A stretch of DNA of 64,000 nt from Ardenticatenaceae bacterium (GCA_020634435.1 JACKBS010000012.1:1-64000); one strand, 5' to 3'. Shown: positions 44,869-54,992, counted from the stretch's first letter. The notes: generated from the sequence alone by a model not told the origin. A program made the numbers and translations.

Positions 44869-47800
44869 ATGAAACCACGTTGTTTTTCTGTTTTTATTAT
44901 GTTGATTTCCTCCATGTTATTGATTGGAACGGTGACTGCTAAAACTTCTATCGCAGATAATCTGGATTCCCCACGGCTTTTACAAGCAACAGCTGCAACC
45001 ACAATTCGAGTCTCAGTGGCTTCGGACGGTACACAAGCGAACAACAAATCTTGGGGATCCACTATCTCTTCTAATGGTCAGTATATTGCCTTCTATTCTG
45101 ACGCTAATAACTTGGTAAGTGGGGATTCCAATAGTAGCTCGGATATTTTTGTCTATAGTTGGCAAACAGGACAAACAACACGAGTTTCAGTGGCTTCTAA
45201 TGGTGCTCAAGGGAATGGTCATTCCTATTCTCCTGCCATTTCGGGAGACGGACGATATATAGCCTTTGAATCTGAGGCTAGTAATTTAGTCACTGGCGAC
45301 ACCAATGGTCAGCGCGATATCTTTGTTCATGACCAACAAACTGGACAGACCACGCGTGTCTCAGTAGCTTCCGATGGTACTCAAGGAGATAGTTGGGCTT
45401 ATACAGCCTCCATTTCGGCAGACGGCCGTTATGTTGCTTTTGGTTCGTTTTCTGCGCTGTTTGTTTCTGGAGATACGAATAATCAACCAGATATTTTTGT
45501 CCACGATAGGCAAACGGGAACAACCACTCGTATTTCAGTTGCTTCTGATGGTACAGAAGGAAATGGCCGCTCTGATAGGGCCATAGTTTCCTCTGATGGT
45601 CGCTACATAACATTTGACTCAGAAGCTACAAATCTTGTAAGCGGTGATACAAATGGGAATGTAGATGTCTTTATCCATGATCGGCAAACGGGAGAAACAA
45701 ATCGTGTATCGGTCGGGCCTGGTGGGGTACAAGGTGATCAAGGATCTTCTTCTCACTCCCTTTCTGCCGATGGTCGTTATGTAGTATTTGGCTCCAGCGC
45801 CACTAATATGGTCAATGGAGATACAAATAATCAACAGGATATCTTCGTCCATGATCGACAAACGGGGAATACTAGCCGTGTTTCTGTAGCTTCCGATGGG
45901 GCAGAGGGAAATAACAGTTCTTCGTTGGCCGCTGCTTCCTCTGACGGTCGTTACATAGTCTTCGATTCTCTTGCCAGTAATTTGATACCGGATGATACAA
46001 ACGGTGTCTGGGACACTTTCGTTCACGACCAGCAAACGGGGGAAACAATTCGCATTTCTATTGCTTCTGGCGGTCTAGAAGGAAATGGTCGTACCATTGG
46101 AGGGTCTATTTCAGCCGATGGCCACTATATTGCATTTGACTCAGAGGCAAGTAATCTAGTTCCCAATGATACTAACGGTTCGTATGATGTTTTTCTACAT
46201 GACCGAGAAGGAATTTTATTACCAGCGCCAATCACTGACTTACAAGCAAGTACTGGATCGGGACAAGGCCAGATAGAACTTGTATGGACTGCCCCACAAA
46301 ACATTAACTCAAATATGAATTATCAGATTCGTTATGCTAGTTCGCCAATTGCAAGTGAGCTAGGCTGGACATCAGCAATGGCCGTGATGGATGTTCCTGT
46401 TCCAGCAGATGCAGGAACAGTTCAGAATATGACAGTTACAAATCTGACTCCGGCACAAACATACTACTTTGCCATCCGTGTTGAATATGAACCAGACAAT
46501 CTTTCTGCACTGTCTAATAGTCCCGGTGCAGCAGCTGCAAATGCCCCAGATTTACTGTTTCGCCCAAACCCTGATGGATATCAGTTTGTCAATCCAGGAT
46601 ATATGCAACCAACGTGTTCTGATTTTCAGAGAAGCTATAGTGGCTTAAGTATTCAATGTACAAACAATCAGCCACAACAAGAATATCAGGCACTTTTTAA
46701 GGATTATCGGAGTACGTTTAGCACTGGAATTTGCACAGGGATGGCAGTCAGCTCTCTATTATATTATACAGGTGCCGAACCACATCCACAACCTGGTACA
46801 ATTTTTGAGTTAGATGTTGCTCAAGCACAAGCTAATATAGCTACTTATCATGGTCGCCAACACAGTAAAGCTGTATTGGATATAGTTGTACCTTCTTGGA
46901 AGAGTTGGACGGATGATTCTGCGGTCATTTCTCAACGGGTGGACGATGTTTATAATCAAATCAAGGCATCCCTTTCATCAGGAAATAATAACCCGTTGGT
47001 TTTGGATTTATTCCCGCGTGAGAACTGTGGCAAGGAAGGTCACACAGTTGTACCCTATCGCCTAGATGCCACAGATCCAGTGCATCCAAAAGTCTATGTT
47101 TATGAAAATTTCAATCCTGGCAATGCTGACAAATTTATCCAGTTCGATTTTTCTACTCCAATCCACCGTTTCAGTTATTCGCAATGGGATTCTGCATCTC
47201 TTACATCTTGTGGTGTACTAGTTGCTGTACCCATTAATGCATTTACCAGTTTTGATGCGAAGATACCAGGAACGCAATTACATGTCAGCACTGGTGGTAA
47301 TGTAGAACCATTGTTAACTAATTCTACTGGGGAGATGCTTGGATATAACAATGGAGAATTGACAGTTACCATCACCGATGCCATGCCTGTCTTCCCTTGG
47401 TTTGCACCGGGCATCACATCCACTGTAACCTCTTTTCTCGCGCCCCCTGATATGTACACAACCACATTAAGCAGTTCTGGCGGTGGATATACGTTCACCG
47501 TTTGGTCGTCATCTGGCACACTTGAATTACAAGCTGACGGGCAGACTACGCCCTTAACCAATAATTTGTTATCAACAACCAATCCCGATCTCATTTCCTT
47601 TGATGCCGATCTGCACAGTGCTGTTTTATCTACAAGTGACGCTCAAGGGCAATCTGTCACATTGCAAATGTCTATCCCTGACACAGATGACAGTCAGGTC
47701 TATACAATAGATAATGTCAACTTGCTCGCTGGTGGCAATTTAAATGTAGATGCTTTAGATTCCGAACTACGATTGACAAGTAATAGTATCTCGACAAATT

Positions 47801-48024
47801 ATGATGTTTATTTTGATCGCATTTCAACGCAAACATTGAGTGCTTTTGCTCATGCTAATTTGACGTTATTAGCAAGTGATAAACATTACCTTACATTTTC
47901 GGATGAAGAAGACGCATTACTACAAATAGATCATGGTGGCGATGGCTCTATTGACGAAACTATTGTGCTAGAGAATCAAGCTGATACTTTTTATAAGATT
48001 TACCTACCAACAATTTTGCGTTAA
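44869..48024 (+). CDS. Exported TolB-like repeat protein with papain-like cysteine protease domain
   Basis: 1051 residues from the ATG at 44869 (GGGAG upstream); the frame is open to 44734. Signal peptide (VFIMLISSMLLIG). Residues about 45-450 are TolB-type repeats related to the 41309 protein. Then an FN3-like domain, and a region with GICTGMAVSSLLYY (Cys near 621), EGHTVVPYRLD (His near 724) and VYVYENFNPGN (near 745), the Cys-His-Asx order of papain-like peptidases. The protein ends KIYLPTILR. It may be a secreted protease or an adhesin with autoprocessing. Confidence 0.8.
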   Translation: MKPRCFSVFIMLISSMLLIGTVTAKTSIADNLDSPRLLQATAATTIRVSVASDGTQANNKSWGSTISSNGQYIAFYSDANNLVSGDSNSSSDIFVYSWQTGQTTRVSVASNGAQGNGHSYSPAISGDGRYIAFESEASNLVTGDTNGQRDIFVHDQQTGQTTRVSVASDGTQGDSWAYTASISADGRYVAFGSFSALFVSGDTNNQPDIFVHDRQTGTTTRISVASDGTEGNGRSDRAIVSSDGRYITFDSEATNLVSGDTNGNVDVFIHDRQTGETNRVSVGPGGVQGDQGSSSHSLSADGRYVVFGSSATNMVNGDTNNQQDIFVHDRQTGNTSRVSVASDGAEGNNSSSLAAASSDGRYIVFDSLASNLIPDDTNGVWDTFVHDQQTGETIRISIASGGLEGNGRTIGGSISADGHYIAFDSEASNLVPNDTNGSYDVFLHDREGILLPAPITDLQASTGSGQGQIELVWTAPQNINSNMNYQIRYASSPIASELGWTSAMAVMDVPVPADAGTVQNMTVTNLTPAQTYYFAIRVEYEPDNLSALSNSPGAAAANAPDLLFRPNPDGYQFVNPGYMQPTCSDFQRSYSGLSIQCTNNQPQQEYQALFKDYRSTFSTGICTGMAVSSLLYYTGAEPHPQPGTIFELDVAQAQANIATYHGRQHSKAVLDIVVPSWKSWTDDSAVISQRVDDVYNQIKASLSSGNNNPLVLDLFPRENCGKEGHTVVPYRLDATDPVHPKVYVYENFNPGNADKFIQFDFSTPIHRFSYSQWDSASLTSCGVLVAVPINAFTSFDAKIPGTQLHVSTGGNVEPLLTNSTGEMLGYNNGELTVTITDAMPVFPWFAPGITSTVTSFLAPPDMYTTTLSSSGGGYTFTVWSSSGTLELQADGQTTPLTNNLLSTTNPDLISFDADLHSAVLSTSDAQGQSVTLQMSIPDTDDSQVYTIDNVNLLAGGNLNVDALDSELRLTSNSISTNYDVYFDRISTQTLSAFAHANLTLLASDKHYLTFSDEEDALLQIDHGGDGSIDETIVLENQADTFYKIYLPTILR

Positions 48025-48067
48025 TAGCATTTGATACAATGTTTTGAAACCTGTTCTTTAGGTAGCT

Positions 48068-48107
48068 AAAGGCCATCTTCTCTGTTAATTAGAAGATGGC
48101 CTTTTTT
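48068..48107 (+). terminator. Hairpin terminator after the second TolB-like gene
   Basis: Arms AAAGGCCATCTTCT and AGAAGATGGCCTTT, perfect, followed by T residues. It isolates the helicase gene from upstream transcription. Confidence 0.88.
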
Positions 48108-48179
48108 GTTGTCTACCCTTCCCAGAAAAAGCCCAATTTTTACCCCTTTTCTCCCTATTAAACCCTCAAAGGTGAAAAA

Positions 48180-51100
48180 ATGACCAGATTAGCCAATACG
48201 GAAGCTGCGGGTTTCTATCCGTTGCCCCCTTCTGTTACCGATTTGATAATCCCCACAATAACTGCCCCGCATGGTGGCCGCATTCTGGATCCGGTTGCTG
48301 GCGAAGGGACTGCCCTAATTACCCTGGCCGAAAAACTAGGTTTGGATCCCTTCGGCGTAGAGTTGCATGAAGGTCGGGCGCAAGCAGCGCGTGATGCAGT
48401 TAGCCAGTTGGTAGCACAGAATAGCGCAGGTGCCTTTTCTACTCGCATCCTCCACGATAGTTACCGTAATCTGGTGACTTCACGCGGTGGCTACAATTTG
48501 CTTTACCTCAACCCGCCGTATGATCATGATGATGAGGACGGAAGATTAGAGTACCAATGGCTCGTCCACACTCGCCCCTGGCTGCAGCCTGGCGGCTTGC
48601 TCGTCTGGGTGGTGCCTCAACACATGCTCCGCTTCCGTAAAGCCACCTTCTACATACTCTCCTGGTATGATCAGGTGCAGATTTACCGCTTCCCCGATGA
48701 CACTTACGATCGGTTCAAACAAATTGTCCTCTTCGGCGTCCTGCGGCCGAAAGCTACTGCGCCCGACAGTGAGATGGTGGAAAGGATAGCCCAGTTGGCG
48801 GTCGGCAAAGAGATGCTGTTGCCCTTAACAGCCGTTTCCGAACCCACCTACACGCTGCCCCCGCTGATTGTCAACCACAGCGCATTCAAGTTCCGCTCCC
48901 AGTTCGTAGACCCCGCCGACGCTCTGGCCGAGGCCCGGCAGCTGGGCGTCAGCAGTAAAGCTGCCTGGCGGGAGCACCTCGACCCGAACTGCGCCAACGT
49001 CCCGTTACGCCCCCTCACGCCTCTCAAAATTGGGCATATGAACAGCGTCATTGCCGCCGGCCATCTCAATAACCAGGTATTGGCCGATGACGACGAGCGA
49101 CTGCTGATCAAAGGCCGCAACTACAAAGTGACCCGTGCCGAAGAGTATGAAGAACCGCTGCCGGACGGCCGTACCCGGGTGACGCACCTGGAGACGGAAA
49201 GCGTCGTCACCGACATCACCACCGTGGATGCCAACGGTCAGGTCGCCAGCTACAAAGGGGGTGACCTGGAACAGTTCCTGCAAAAGTGGATTGCGCACCT
49301 GACGGGCATTGTGGCCCAGGAGTATCCGCCGGTGTACCAATTTGATTTGAATGGATACGGCCGTTTGCTGAACAGTCTGAGCAAAAAGCGAAAAATCCCC
49401 GGAATGAATGGCAAGTCAGGGCTTCTTCCTGCCCAAAAACATGCGGCGGCAGCTGCACTCACTCGGCTGGAAACCAAATCGGACGCAGTCATCGTGGGCG
49501 AAATGGGATCAGGAAAATCGACAATTGGGGCTGCCATCGCCGCTGGTCGCCACGCCCGGCGCACCATCGTTCTCTGTCCGCCCCACCTGGTGGACAAGTG
49601 GCAGCGGGAATTCAAAGCCGTTTGGCCCTGCGTGCGCACGATGTCTCTACAAACGATTAGCGACGTCGATCAATTCTTTGGCCAGCAGCCCGATGATGCG
49701 CCGCTGGTCGGCGTCCTCAAGCAGACCAGCGCCCGCAGCGCTTCTGGCTGGGAACATGCTTATGACTACGGTGGCCCGGCCAGCCACAACTATGGCAGCA
49801 AGGGGTACAGCGATATCGAACGGCCGTGGGGTAATGTAATATCTGCCCGAAAATTGATGGACCTGCCCGTCGAAGAACGCCCGTTGTCAACCAGAAGGTT
49901 GAGCGATCGCCAAATCCTCACCCTCCAACAGCGCGGCATTCGCTGCCCCGTGTGCGGCGAAACCCAGTTCCGCAGCGGACGGCCGTTAACCGTCAACGAA
50001 CTCAAGGCTGCCACGTGGACGTGCAGTAATGAGCAGTGTCGCTCACCGCTTTACCAGTTCACCCGCCGCCGATCTGAATCCCAGGTGCGCGGCAGCTTCA
50101 AGCTGTATGCTGAACGGGAGCGCCTCATCCGCAGCTACACCGACAAAGGGCAGCCCATTCCTTTGCATGAGCTAGAGAAATGGCATGGTACGGCCGTCCG
50201 CGACACCTTCGGCTATGGCAAGACGCCTCTGGCTGGCTACATCAAGAAACGGGGCAAAGGGAAGCTGGACCTGGTGCTCGTGGACGAGGTGCACCAATAT
50301 AAAGGGTTCGACAGCGACCAGGGGTACGCCATGCACCACCTGGCCCAGGCAGCCGAGAAAGTCGTCGCCCTCACCGGCACCATCTACGGCGGCAAAGCAT
50401 CCAGCCTCTTCTATCTGCTCTTCCGCCTGGCACCGGAGATGGGCCATTCATACGTAGACCAGGAAGCCACCGGCCAACGCCGCCTGCGCAGCCGGGATTG
50501 GGTTTCAGCCTACGGCATTCTGCAGCGGATTGAAACCATTACCCTCGACGAAGACGGCCGCCAGACGGCCAACAGCCGCTCCAATGTACGCTTCAAAGAA
50601 CTGCCCGGCGGCAGCCCGGCCATGCTGCCCTGGCTGCTCAACCGGTCGGTCTTCCTGTCGCTGGGCGATATGGGTTTCCCCCTGCCCGAATACACCGAAA
50701 TTCCGGTTTCCGTGCCCATGGCCCCGGAGCAGGCGCTGCGTTACGAATCCCTCAAAGAGCAACTGAAGGAAGAACTCAAGGAACGGCTCATTCGCGGCGA
50801 TAAGTCGCTGCTGGCCGGGTACCTCTACGCCCTGCTCTTCTGGCCCGACTCGCCGCGCCGGGCCAAGGTGGTTGCGTGCCCCCGCACCGGTGAGGTGGTG
50901 GCCTCCGTACCCGCCCTGCCAGAGTATTTTGTCGGCCCTAAAGAAGAAGAAATCATCGAGCTTTGCTTGAAGGAAAGAGCCCAGGGGCGGCGTGTCCTGC
51001 TGCTGTGCCAGCAGACAGACACCCTGGACATCCAGCCGGAGTGGAAAACAATGCTGGAGGCAGCCGGACTCAAGGCTGCCATCCTGCGCGCCGCGCCCAA

Positions 51101-51920
51101 TAAGCGGGAAGAATGGGTGGAAAAGCAGGTCAATGCGGGCGTGGATGTGATTATCACTCACCCACGCAAGGTCGAAACAGGGATTGACCTGCTCGACTTC
51201 CCCACCATCGTCTGGATGGCGATAGATTACTCTGTCTATACAGTCCTACAGGCCAGCCGCCGCTCCTGGCGCATTGGCCAGACGAAGCCGGTAAAGGTCT
51301 ACTTCTTCGCTTACGAGGAGACCATCCAGGAAGACGCGCTGCGCCTGGTGGCCGCCAAAGTAGCCGCTGCCCTGCGCGTCAACGGGGACACCGTTGGTGA
51401 CGATAGCCTCGCGGAATTGGATGACCTCACCTCTGGCGACCTGGTGGCGACGCTGGCCAAAATCATCACCGGCGATGTCCAGATTGAGGCCCACAGCCTG
51501 CAGAAGGCCTTTGCCGAAGCCAATGCCAGCCTGCGCCAGGCCAATACTATCATTGGCGACTATCAAATGGTGGAAGAAGAGCCGGAAGAGGTAATGGCTG
51601 TTGTCGCGGGCGGCAATGGGCACCCGCGTGGTGCTGGTCCCCTGAATGGTGATGGGCATGTAAACGGGAATGCCCAACGGCCGTTATTGGCACCAGATCG
51701 TTTAATTGTTACCAACGGCGACAACGGTCGTTTTCCCCAGCAGGCATCGCTTTTCACCGATAATCGTGAACAAGCAAAGTCTAATGGTACTGCGAGTAGT
51801 GGCCCACATCTGAACGGCAAGCACCCAAAACCAGACTGGGATAATCAGGCGAATAAGCCTGCGATCCTTAATAACCCCACGCCGCCGCCCGTGCCGCGAC
51901 CGCGGCTGTTCGTTGGCTGA
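48180..51920 (+). CDS. DNA methyltransferase-SNF2 helicase fusion protein
   Basis: 1246 residues behind AAAGGTG. The N-terminal 210 residues have the SAM motif ILDPVAGEGTALITLAEKL and the N6-adenine motif LNPPYDHD near residue 110. The SNF2-like ATPase has Walker A VGEMGSGKST near 439, two CxxC pairs (CPVCGE near 590, CSNEQC near 614), DEVH in LVLVDEVHQYKG near 701, and motif VI ASRRSWRIGQTKPVKVYFF near 1023. A glycine/asparagine-rich tail ends the protein. Such proteins are found on plasmids and ICEs and may modify and remodel DNA. A relic of the same gene is at 53610-53830. Confidence 0.85.
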   Translation: MTRLANTEAAGFYPLPPSVTDLIIPTITAPHGGRILDPVAGEGTALITLAEKLGLDPFGVELHEGRAQAARDAVSQLVAQNSAGAFSTRILHDSYRNLVTSRGGYNLLYLNPPYDHDDEDGRLEYQWLVHTRPWLQPGGLLVWVVPQHMLRFRKATFYILSWYDQVQIYRFPDDTYDRFKQIVLFGVLRPKATAPDSEMVERIAQLAVGKEMLLPLTAVSEPTYTLPPLIVNHSAFKFRSQFVDPADALAEARQLGVSSKAAWREHLDPNCANVPLRPLTPLKIGHMNSVIAAGHLNNQVLADDDERLLIKGRNYKVTRAEEYEEPLPDGRTRVTHLETESVVTDITTVDANGQVASYKGGDLEQFLQKWIAHLTGIVAQEYPPVYQFDLNGYGRLLNSLSKKRKIPGMNGKSGLLPAQKHAAAAALTRLETKSDAVIVGEMGSGKSTIGAAIAAGRHARRTIVLCPPHLVDKWQREFKAVWPCVRTMSLQTISDVDQFFGQQPDDAPLVGVLKQTSARSASGWEHAYDYGGPASHNYGSKGYSDIERPWGNVISARKLMDLPVEERPLSTRRLSDRQILTLQQRGIRCPVCGETQFRSGRPLTVNELKAATWTCSNEQCRSPLYQFTRRRSESQVRGSFKLYAERERLIRSYTDKGQPIPLHELEKWHGTAVRDTFGYGKTPLAGYIKKRGKGKLDLVLVDEVHQYKGFDSDQGYAMHHLAQAAEKVVALTGTIYGGKASSLFYLLFRLAPEMGHSYVDQEATGQRRLRSRDWVSAYGILQRIETITLDEDGRQTANSRSNVRFKELPGGSPAMLPWLLNRSVFLSLGDMGFPLPEYTEIPVSVPMAPEQALRYESLKEQLKEELKERLIRGDKSLLAGYLYALLFWPDSPRRAKVVACPRTGEVVASVPALPEYFVGPKEEEIIELCLKERAQGRRVLLLCQQTDTLDIQPEWKTMLEAAGLKAAILRAAPNKREEWVEKQVNAGVDVIITHPRKVETGIDLLDFPTIVWMAIDYSVYTVLQASRRSWRIGQTKPVKVYFFAYEETIQEDALRLVAAKVAAALRVNGDTVGDDSLAELDDLTSGDLVATLAKIITGDVQIEAHSLQKAFAEANASLRQANTIIGDYQMVEEEPEEVMAVVAGGNGHPRGAGPLNGDGHVNGNAQRPLLAPDRLIVTNGDNGRFPQQASLFTDNREQAKSNGTASSGPHLNGKHPKPDWDNQANKPAILNNPTPPPVPRPRLFVG

Positions 51921-51929
51921 ATCTGTTGA

Positions 51930-51975
51930 TTATAATTATATATTTTATTATAATCTGCACAATTATAATTTAGCG
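51930..51975 (+). promoter_or_regulatory. AT-rich promoter region of the ATPase gene
   Basis: Contains three overlapping TATAAT-like elements in the 67-nt gap between the helicase stop and the ATPase start, with the self-complementary sequence ATTATAAT repeated. It is far more AT-rich than its neighbours. An autonomous promoter is likely. Confidence 0.5.
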
Positions 51976-51988
51976 ATTGGAGCATGTT

Positions 51989-53437
51989 ATGGAATTTGTT
52001 GGCCGAAAACGCGAGATACAAACGCTGGGAAATTTTTACCAGTCGGCTAACGCCGGGTTACTTATTCTTTACGGCCGTCGCCGCATTGGTAAGACCCGCC
52101 TCATCACTCACTTTCTGGAACAGCATCAGGAGATGCCGACTTTTTATTGGGTGGCGACAACACACAATGAAGCGTATCAGCTGCGCGATTTTTCCCAGGC
52201 CATTATGCACCATGACCCACGCCTGTCTGGCCCACCTACTGAACAGTTCAGCTTTTCCGGTTGGGAGCAAGCTCTGCACCATCTGGCTGAGGTGGTTGCT
52301 CTGAGCGCAAAGCCACAGCTAGTGGTGCTTGACGAATTTACCTACCTACTGCGAAATGAGCCAGCGATCAGCAGTATCTTTCAGAAAGTGTGGGACCATC
52401 GTCTGTCGCAGCTACCCCAACTCAAGCTCATTTTGACTGGTTCCCTGATTGGCATGATGGCGCGAGAAGTCTTCGCTTATCAGGCACCCCTCTATGGACG
52501 AGCTACCGCCCAAATTCGCCTGCGCCCCCTGCCCTTCTCGGCGGTGCAGGAGTTGTTTCCGCAGCGGCGGGCTGATGAACGGGTGGCCATCTACGGGGTC
52601 ACCGGTGGTGTGCCTGCCTATCTGGAAATCTTTACCCGTACCGACGATTTTGTCGGCGCACTGCGTGATCACTGCCTGGTCCCTGGCAGCATGATGATGT
52701 CCGATCCAGCCATCATTCTGTATGAACAACTACAGGAGCCCCAGACGTATGAATCGGTGTTATCAGCGGTCGCGTCTGGCTTTCACCAATGGTCTGATAT
52801 TGCCAAAATGGCCGGTCTATCTGACACGGCCCTGGGCCACTATCTGAAGGTGTTGCAGGAGCTTGAATTTATTGAGCGGCGTGAACCGGTGTTGGCCAAG
52901 CCGAAGAGTAAAAGCGGCCGTTATTATGTACATGATCATTTCCTGCGTTTCTACTACCGCTTTGTGGTGCCTCAGATCGGACCTATCGAGCGTGGTTACC
53001 ATGAAGCGGCAGCCCAAAAAGTGTATGCGGAGTTACGGCCGTTTCTAGGAACATATGTCTTTGAAGAATTATGCCGGGAGTGGGTCTGGGCAGCAGCAAT
53101 GGCGGGGCTGCTGGATTTTGTGCCAGAGGTTGTCGGGTCGTACTGGCGTACGTATCGGGGCGAGGCTGTACAGCTTGATGTGGTGGCTGCCGCCCCACGC
53201 GAAAAATGGCTGTTGATTGGCGAAGCCAAATGGGGCCGTGACACGCTGAGCCGTCGTTTGCTGCCGGATCTTGTGCAGCGTAGTCAACGGATGCCACAGG
53301 TGGCCAATGGCTGGACAACGCAATATGCTCTGTTTGCCCGTGAAGGATTTACGGACGCATTGGAGCAAGAGGCCGCCGAGACGGGGGCCATGCTTGTCTC
53401 TTTGGAGCAATTGGACACGACCTTACGCGCCACTTGA
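51989..53437 (+). CDS. Archaeal-type ATPase with DUF234
   Basis: 482 residues from the ATG at 51989 (the ATTGGAG upstream); the frame opens at 51977. Walker A YGRRRIGKTRL near residue 28 and Walker B VVLDEFTYLL. The region after 240 has a winged helix (SGFHQWSDIAKMAGL) and a DUF234-like nuclease-type domain (VQLDVVAAA, WLLIGEAKWGR) with GEAKW resembling PD-(D/E)xK. Such AAA+ proteins are common in Archaea and some bacteria; function unknown but often near mobile elements. Confidence 0.85.
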   Translation: MEFVGRKREIQTLGNFYQSANAGLLILYGRRRIGKTRLITHFLEQHQEMPTFYWVATTHNEAYQLRDFSQAIMHHDPRLSGPPTEQFSFSGWEQALHHLAEVVALSAKPQLVVLDEFTYLLRNEPAISSIFQKVWDHRLSQLPQLKLILTGSLIGMMAREVFAYQAPLYGRATAQIRLRPLPFSAVQELFPQRRADERVAIYGVTGGVPAYLEIFTRTDDFVGALRDHCLVPGSMMMSDPAIILYEQLQEPQTYESVLSAVASGFHQWSDIAKMAGLSDTALGHYLKVLQELEFIERREPVLAKPKSKSGRYYVHDHFLRFYYRFVVPQIGPIERGYHEAAAQKVYAELRPFLGTYVFEELCREWVWAAAMAGLLDFVPEVVGSYWRTYRGEAVQLDVVAAAPREKWLLIGEAKWGRDTLSRRLLPDLVQRSQRMPQVANGWTTQYALFAREGFTDALEQEAAETGAMLVSLEQLDTTLRAT

Positions 53438-53996
53438 TTTTTGATTTAGTGTACCGTGGCGGTGGTGATCATCGTCGCGCATAATCCCCTTCTGTAGTGC
53501 CAAAGAGCGGACATGTTTAATGTCGCCAAGCGTAACCGGGTAAGGAAACTATTAGTGGCTAGGGAGGGATGCTAAATAGAGCGAAACCACAGTGAGGGTG
53601 AAGCCCCTTGTTAATGTGGTTGATGGATTCGCCCACGTTAAGGAGAAACAGGAATCGAACGCCTCGACTTTCCCCTCATCGCCTTGAGGGCGACAGATTA
53701 CGCTGTTTACATCATCCTGTAAGCCAGCCGCTGCTCCTGGCGCATTGGCTAGACGGAGCCGGTGAAGGTCTACTTCTTTGTTTATGATGACCATCCTGGA
53801 AGACGTGCTGCACGTTGGTACTGTGGGCAACAGATGTGGCGGAATACAGTTTCAGGCGACCAGAAAGCAGCGATTAAAACTGAACCTTTGTGCTAAAATC
53901 AGACCTCGACTCAAGCGGTGCTTTGTTGATAGAAGTGGCCATATTTTTTAAGTTCGCGTTCACGGGTGCAAAAGTTAAACTAAAAAAAGAGGAATC
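53438..53996. other. Gene-poor stretch with relics
   Basis: 559 nt without an intact gene. It holds a tiny RadC JAMM-like relic (AVVIIVAHN at 53456-53488), the helicase relic at 53610-53830, and AT-rich sequence before the RhuM-like gene. Nothing else was recognised. Confidence 0.6.
53610..53830 (+). pseudogene. Relic of the SNF2 helicase C-terminal motif
   Basis: In one frame: GETGIERLDFPLIALRATDY, a stop, ASRCSWRIG, a stop, TEPVKVYFFVYDDH. This matches VETGIDLLDFPTIVWMAIDY, ASRRSWRIGQTKPVKVYFFAY in the helicase at 48180. Two nonsense codons and changes show decay. Confidence 0.8.
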
Positions 53997-54992
53997 ATGG
54001 ACGGTCAATCGGAAAACCAACTTATTCTCTATCAATCAAACAGAAGATGGCGAAACGCGCATCCAGGTCATAATGCAGGCTGAAACCGTGTGGCTTTCGC
54101 AAAAGCAGTTGGTCGAATTGTTCCAGCGCGATAAATCCGTCATATCCAGGCATATCAACAATGTGTTCAAGGAAGGCGAATTGGCGCGAGAGGCAACTGT
54201 TGCAAATTTTGCAACAGTTCAGCAAGAAGGTCAGCGAACGATTACCAGAGACGTTGAGTATTACAATTTGGATGTTGTCATTTCCGTTGTTTACCGGGTT
54301 AGGTCACATCGCGGTACGCAATTTCGCATTTGGGCGACGAATACGTTGCGAGAATTTCTGGTGAAAGGTTTTGTGATCAACGATGAACGTTTGGAAGGAA
54401 CAGAGCAAAACTACTTTGATGAACTGGTCGAACGGGTACGCCGTATTCGCACTTCGAAAAACAATTCTATCGTAAAGTTCTGGATATTTTTGCCAGCAGC
54501 ATTGACTATGATCCCCAATCTGCCCAGGCACAGGAATTCTTTTCCACTTGCCAAAATAAATTTCACTTTGCCGTGCATGGCCAAACGGCAGCCGAACTAA
54601 TTGCCGGCCGCGTGGACAGTGCTGCGCCTGCTATGGGTCTAACAAATTGGTCAGGCAAAATCGTTACTGCCAGAGATGCCAAAATCGCCAAGAATTATTT
54701 GCAGGAAATTGAGTTAAAGCGGCTGGAATTGTTAGTTGAGCAATTCCTGAGCTATGCCGAGTTACAAGCGCTGGAAAAGCGTCCTATGTACATGAGCCAG
54801 TGGATCCAGCAACTGGATGACTTTTTCCGTTTCAATCGTCGTGCGGTCCTCCAACACAAAGGCAAAGTGTCACGTGAAGATATGGAAGCCAAAGTAAGGG
54901 AGGAATTGCAGAAATATCGGGAACGAGACGGGGCGTTAGCGGATGTGGACACCTTGCGCTTACCAGAGCGTCGCGATCTGCAAGACGCATAG
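53997..54992 (+). pseudogene. RhuM-like (virulence RhuM/KilA-N-adjacent) gene with two frameshifts
   Basis: ATG at 53997 behind AGAGGA reads MDGQSENQLILYQ. A direct duplication TCAATCAA (54032-54039) shifts the frame; without it QTEDGETRIQVIMQAETVWLSQKQLVELFQ reads on. A second shift near 54454 lacks one base; corrected it gives SEKQFYRKVLDIFASSIDYDP, HFAVHGQTAAELI and MGLTNWSGK, the RhuM signature. Total about 330 residues. Non-functional unless the indels are errors. Confidence 0.8.
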
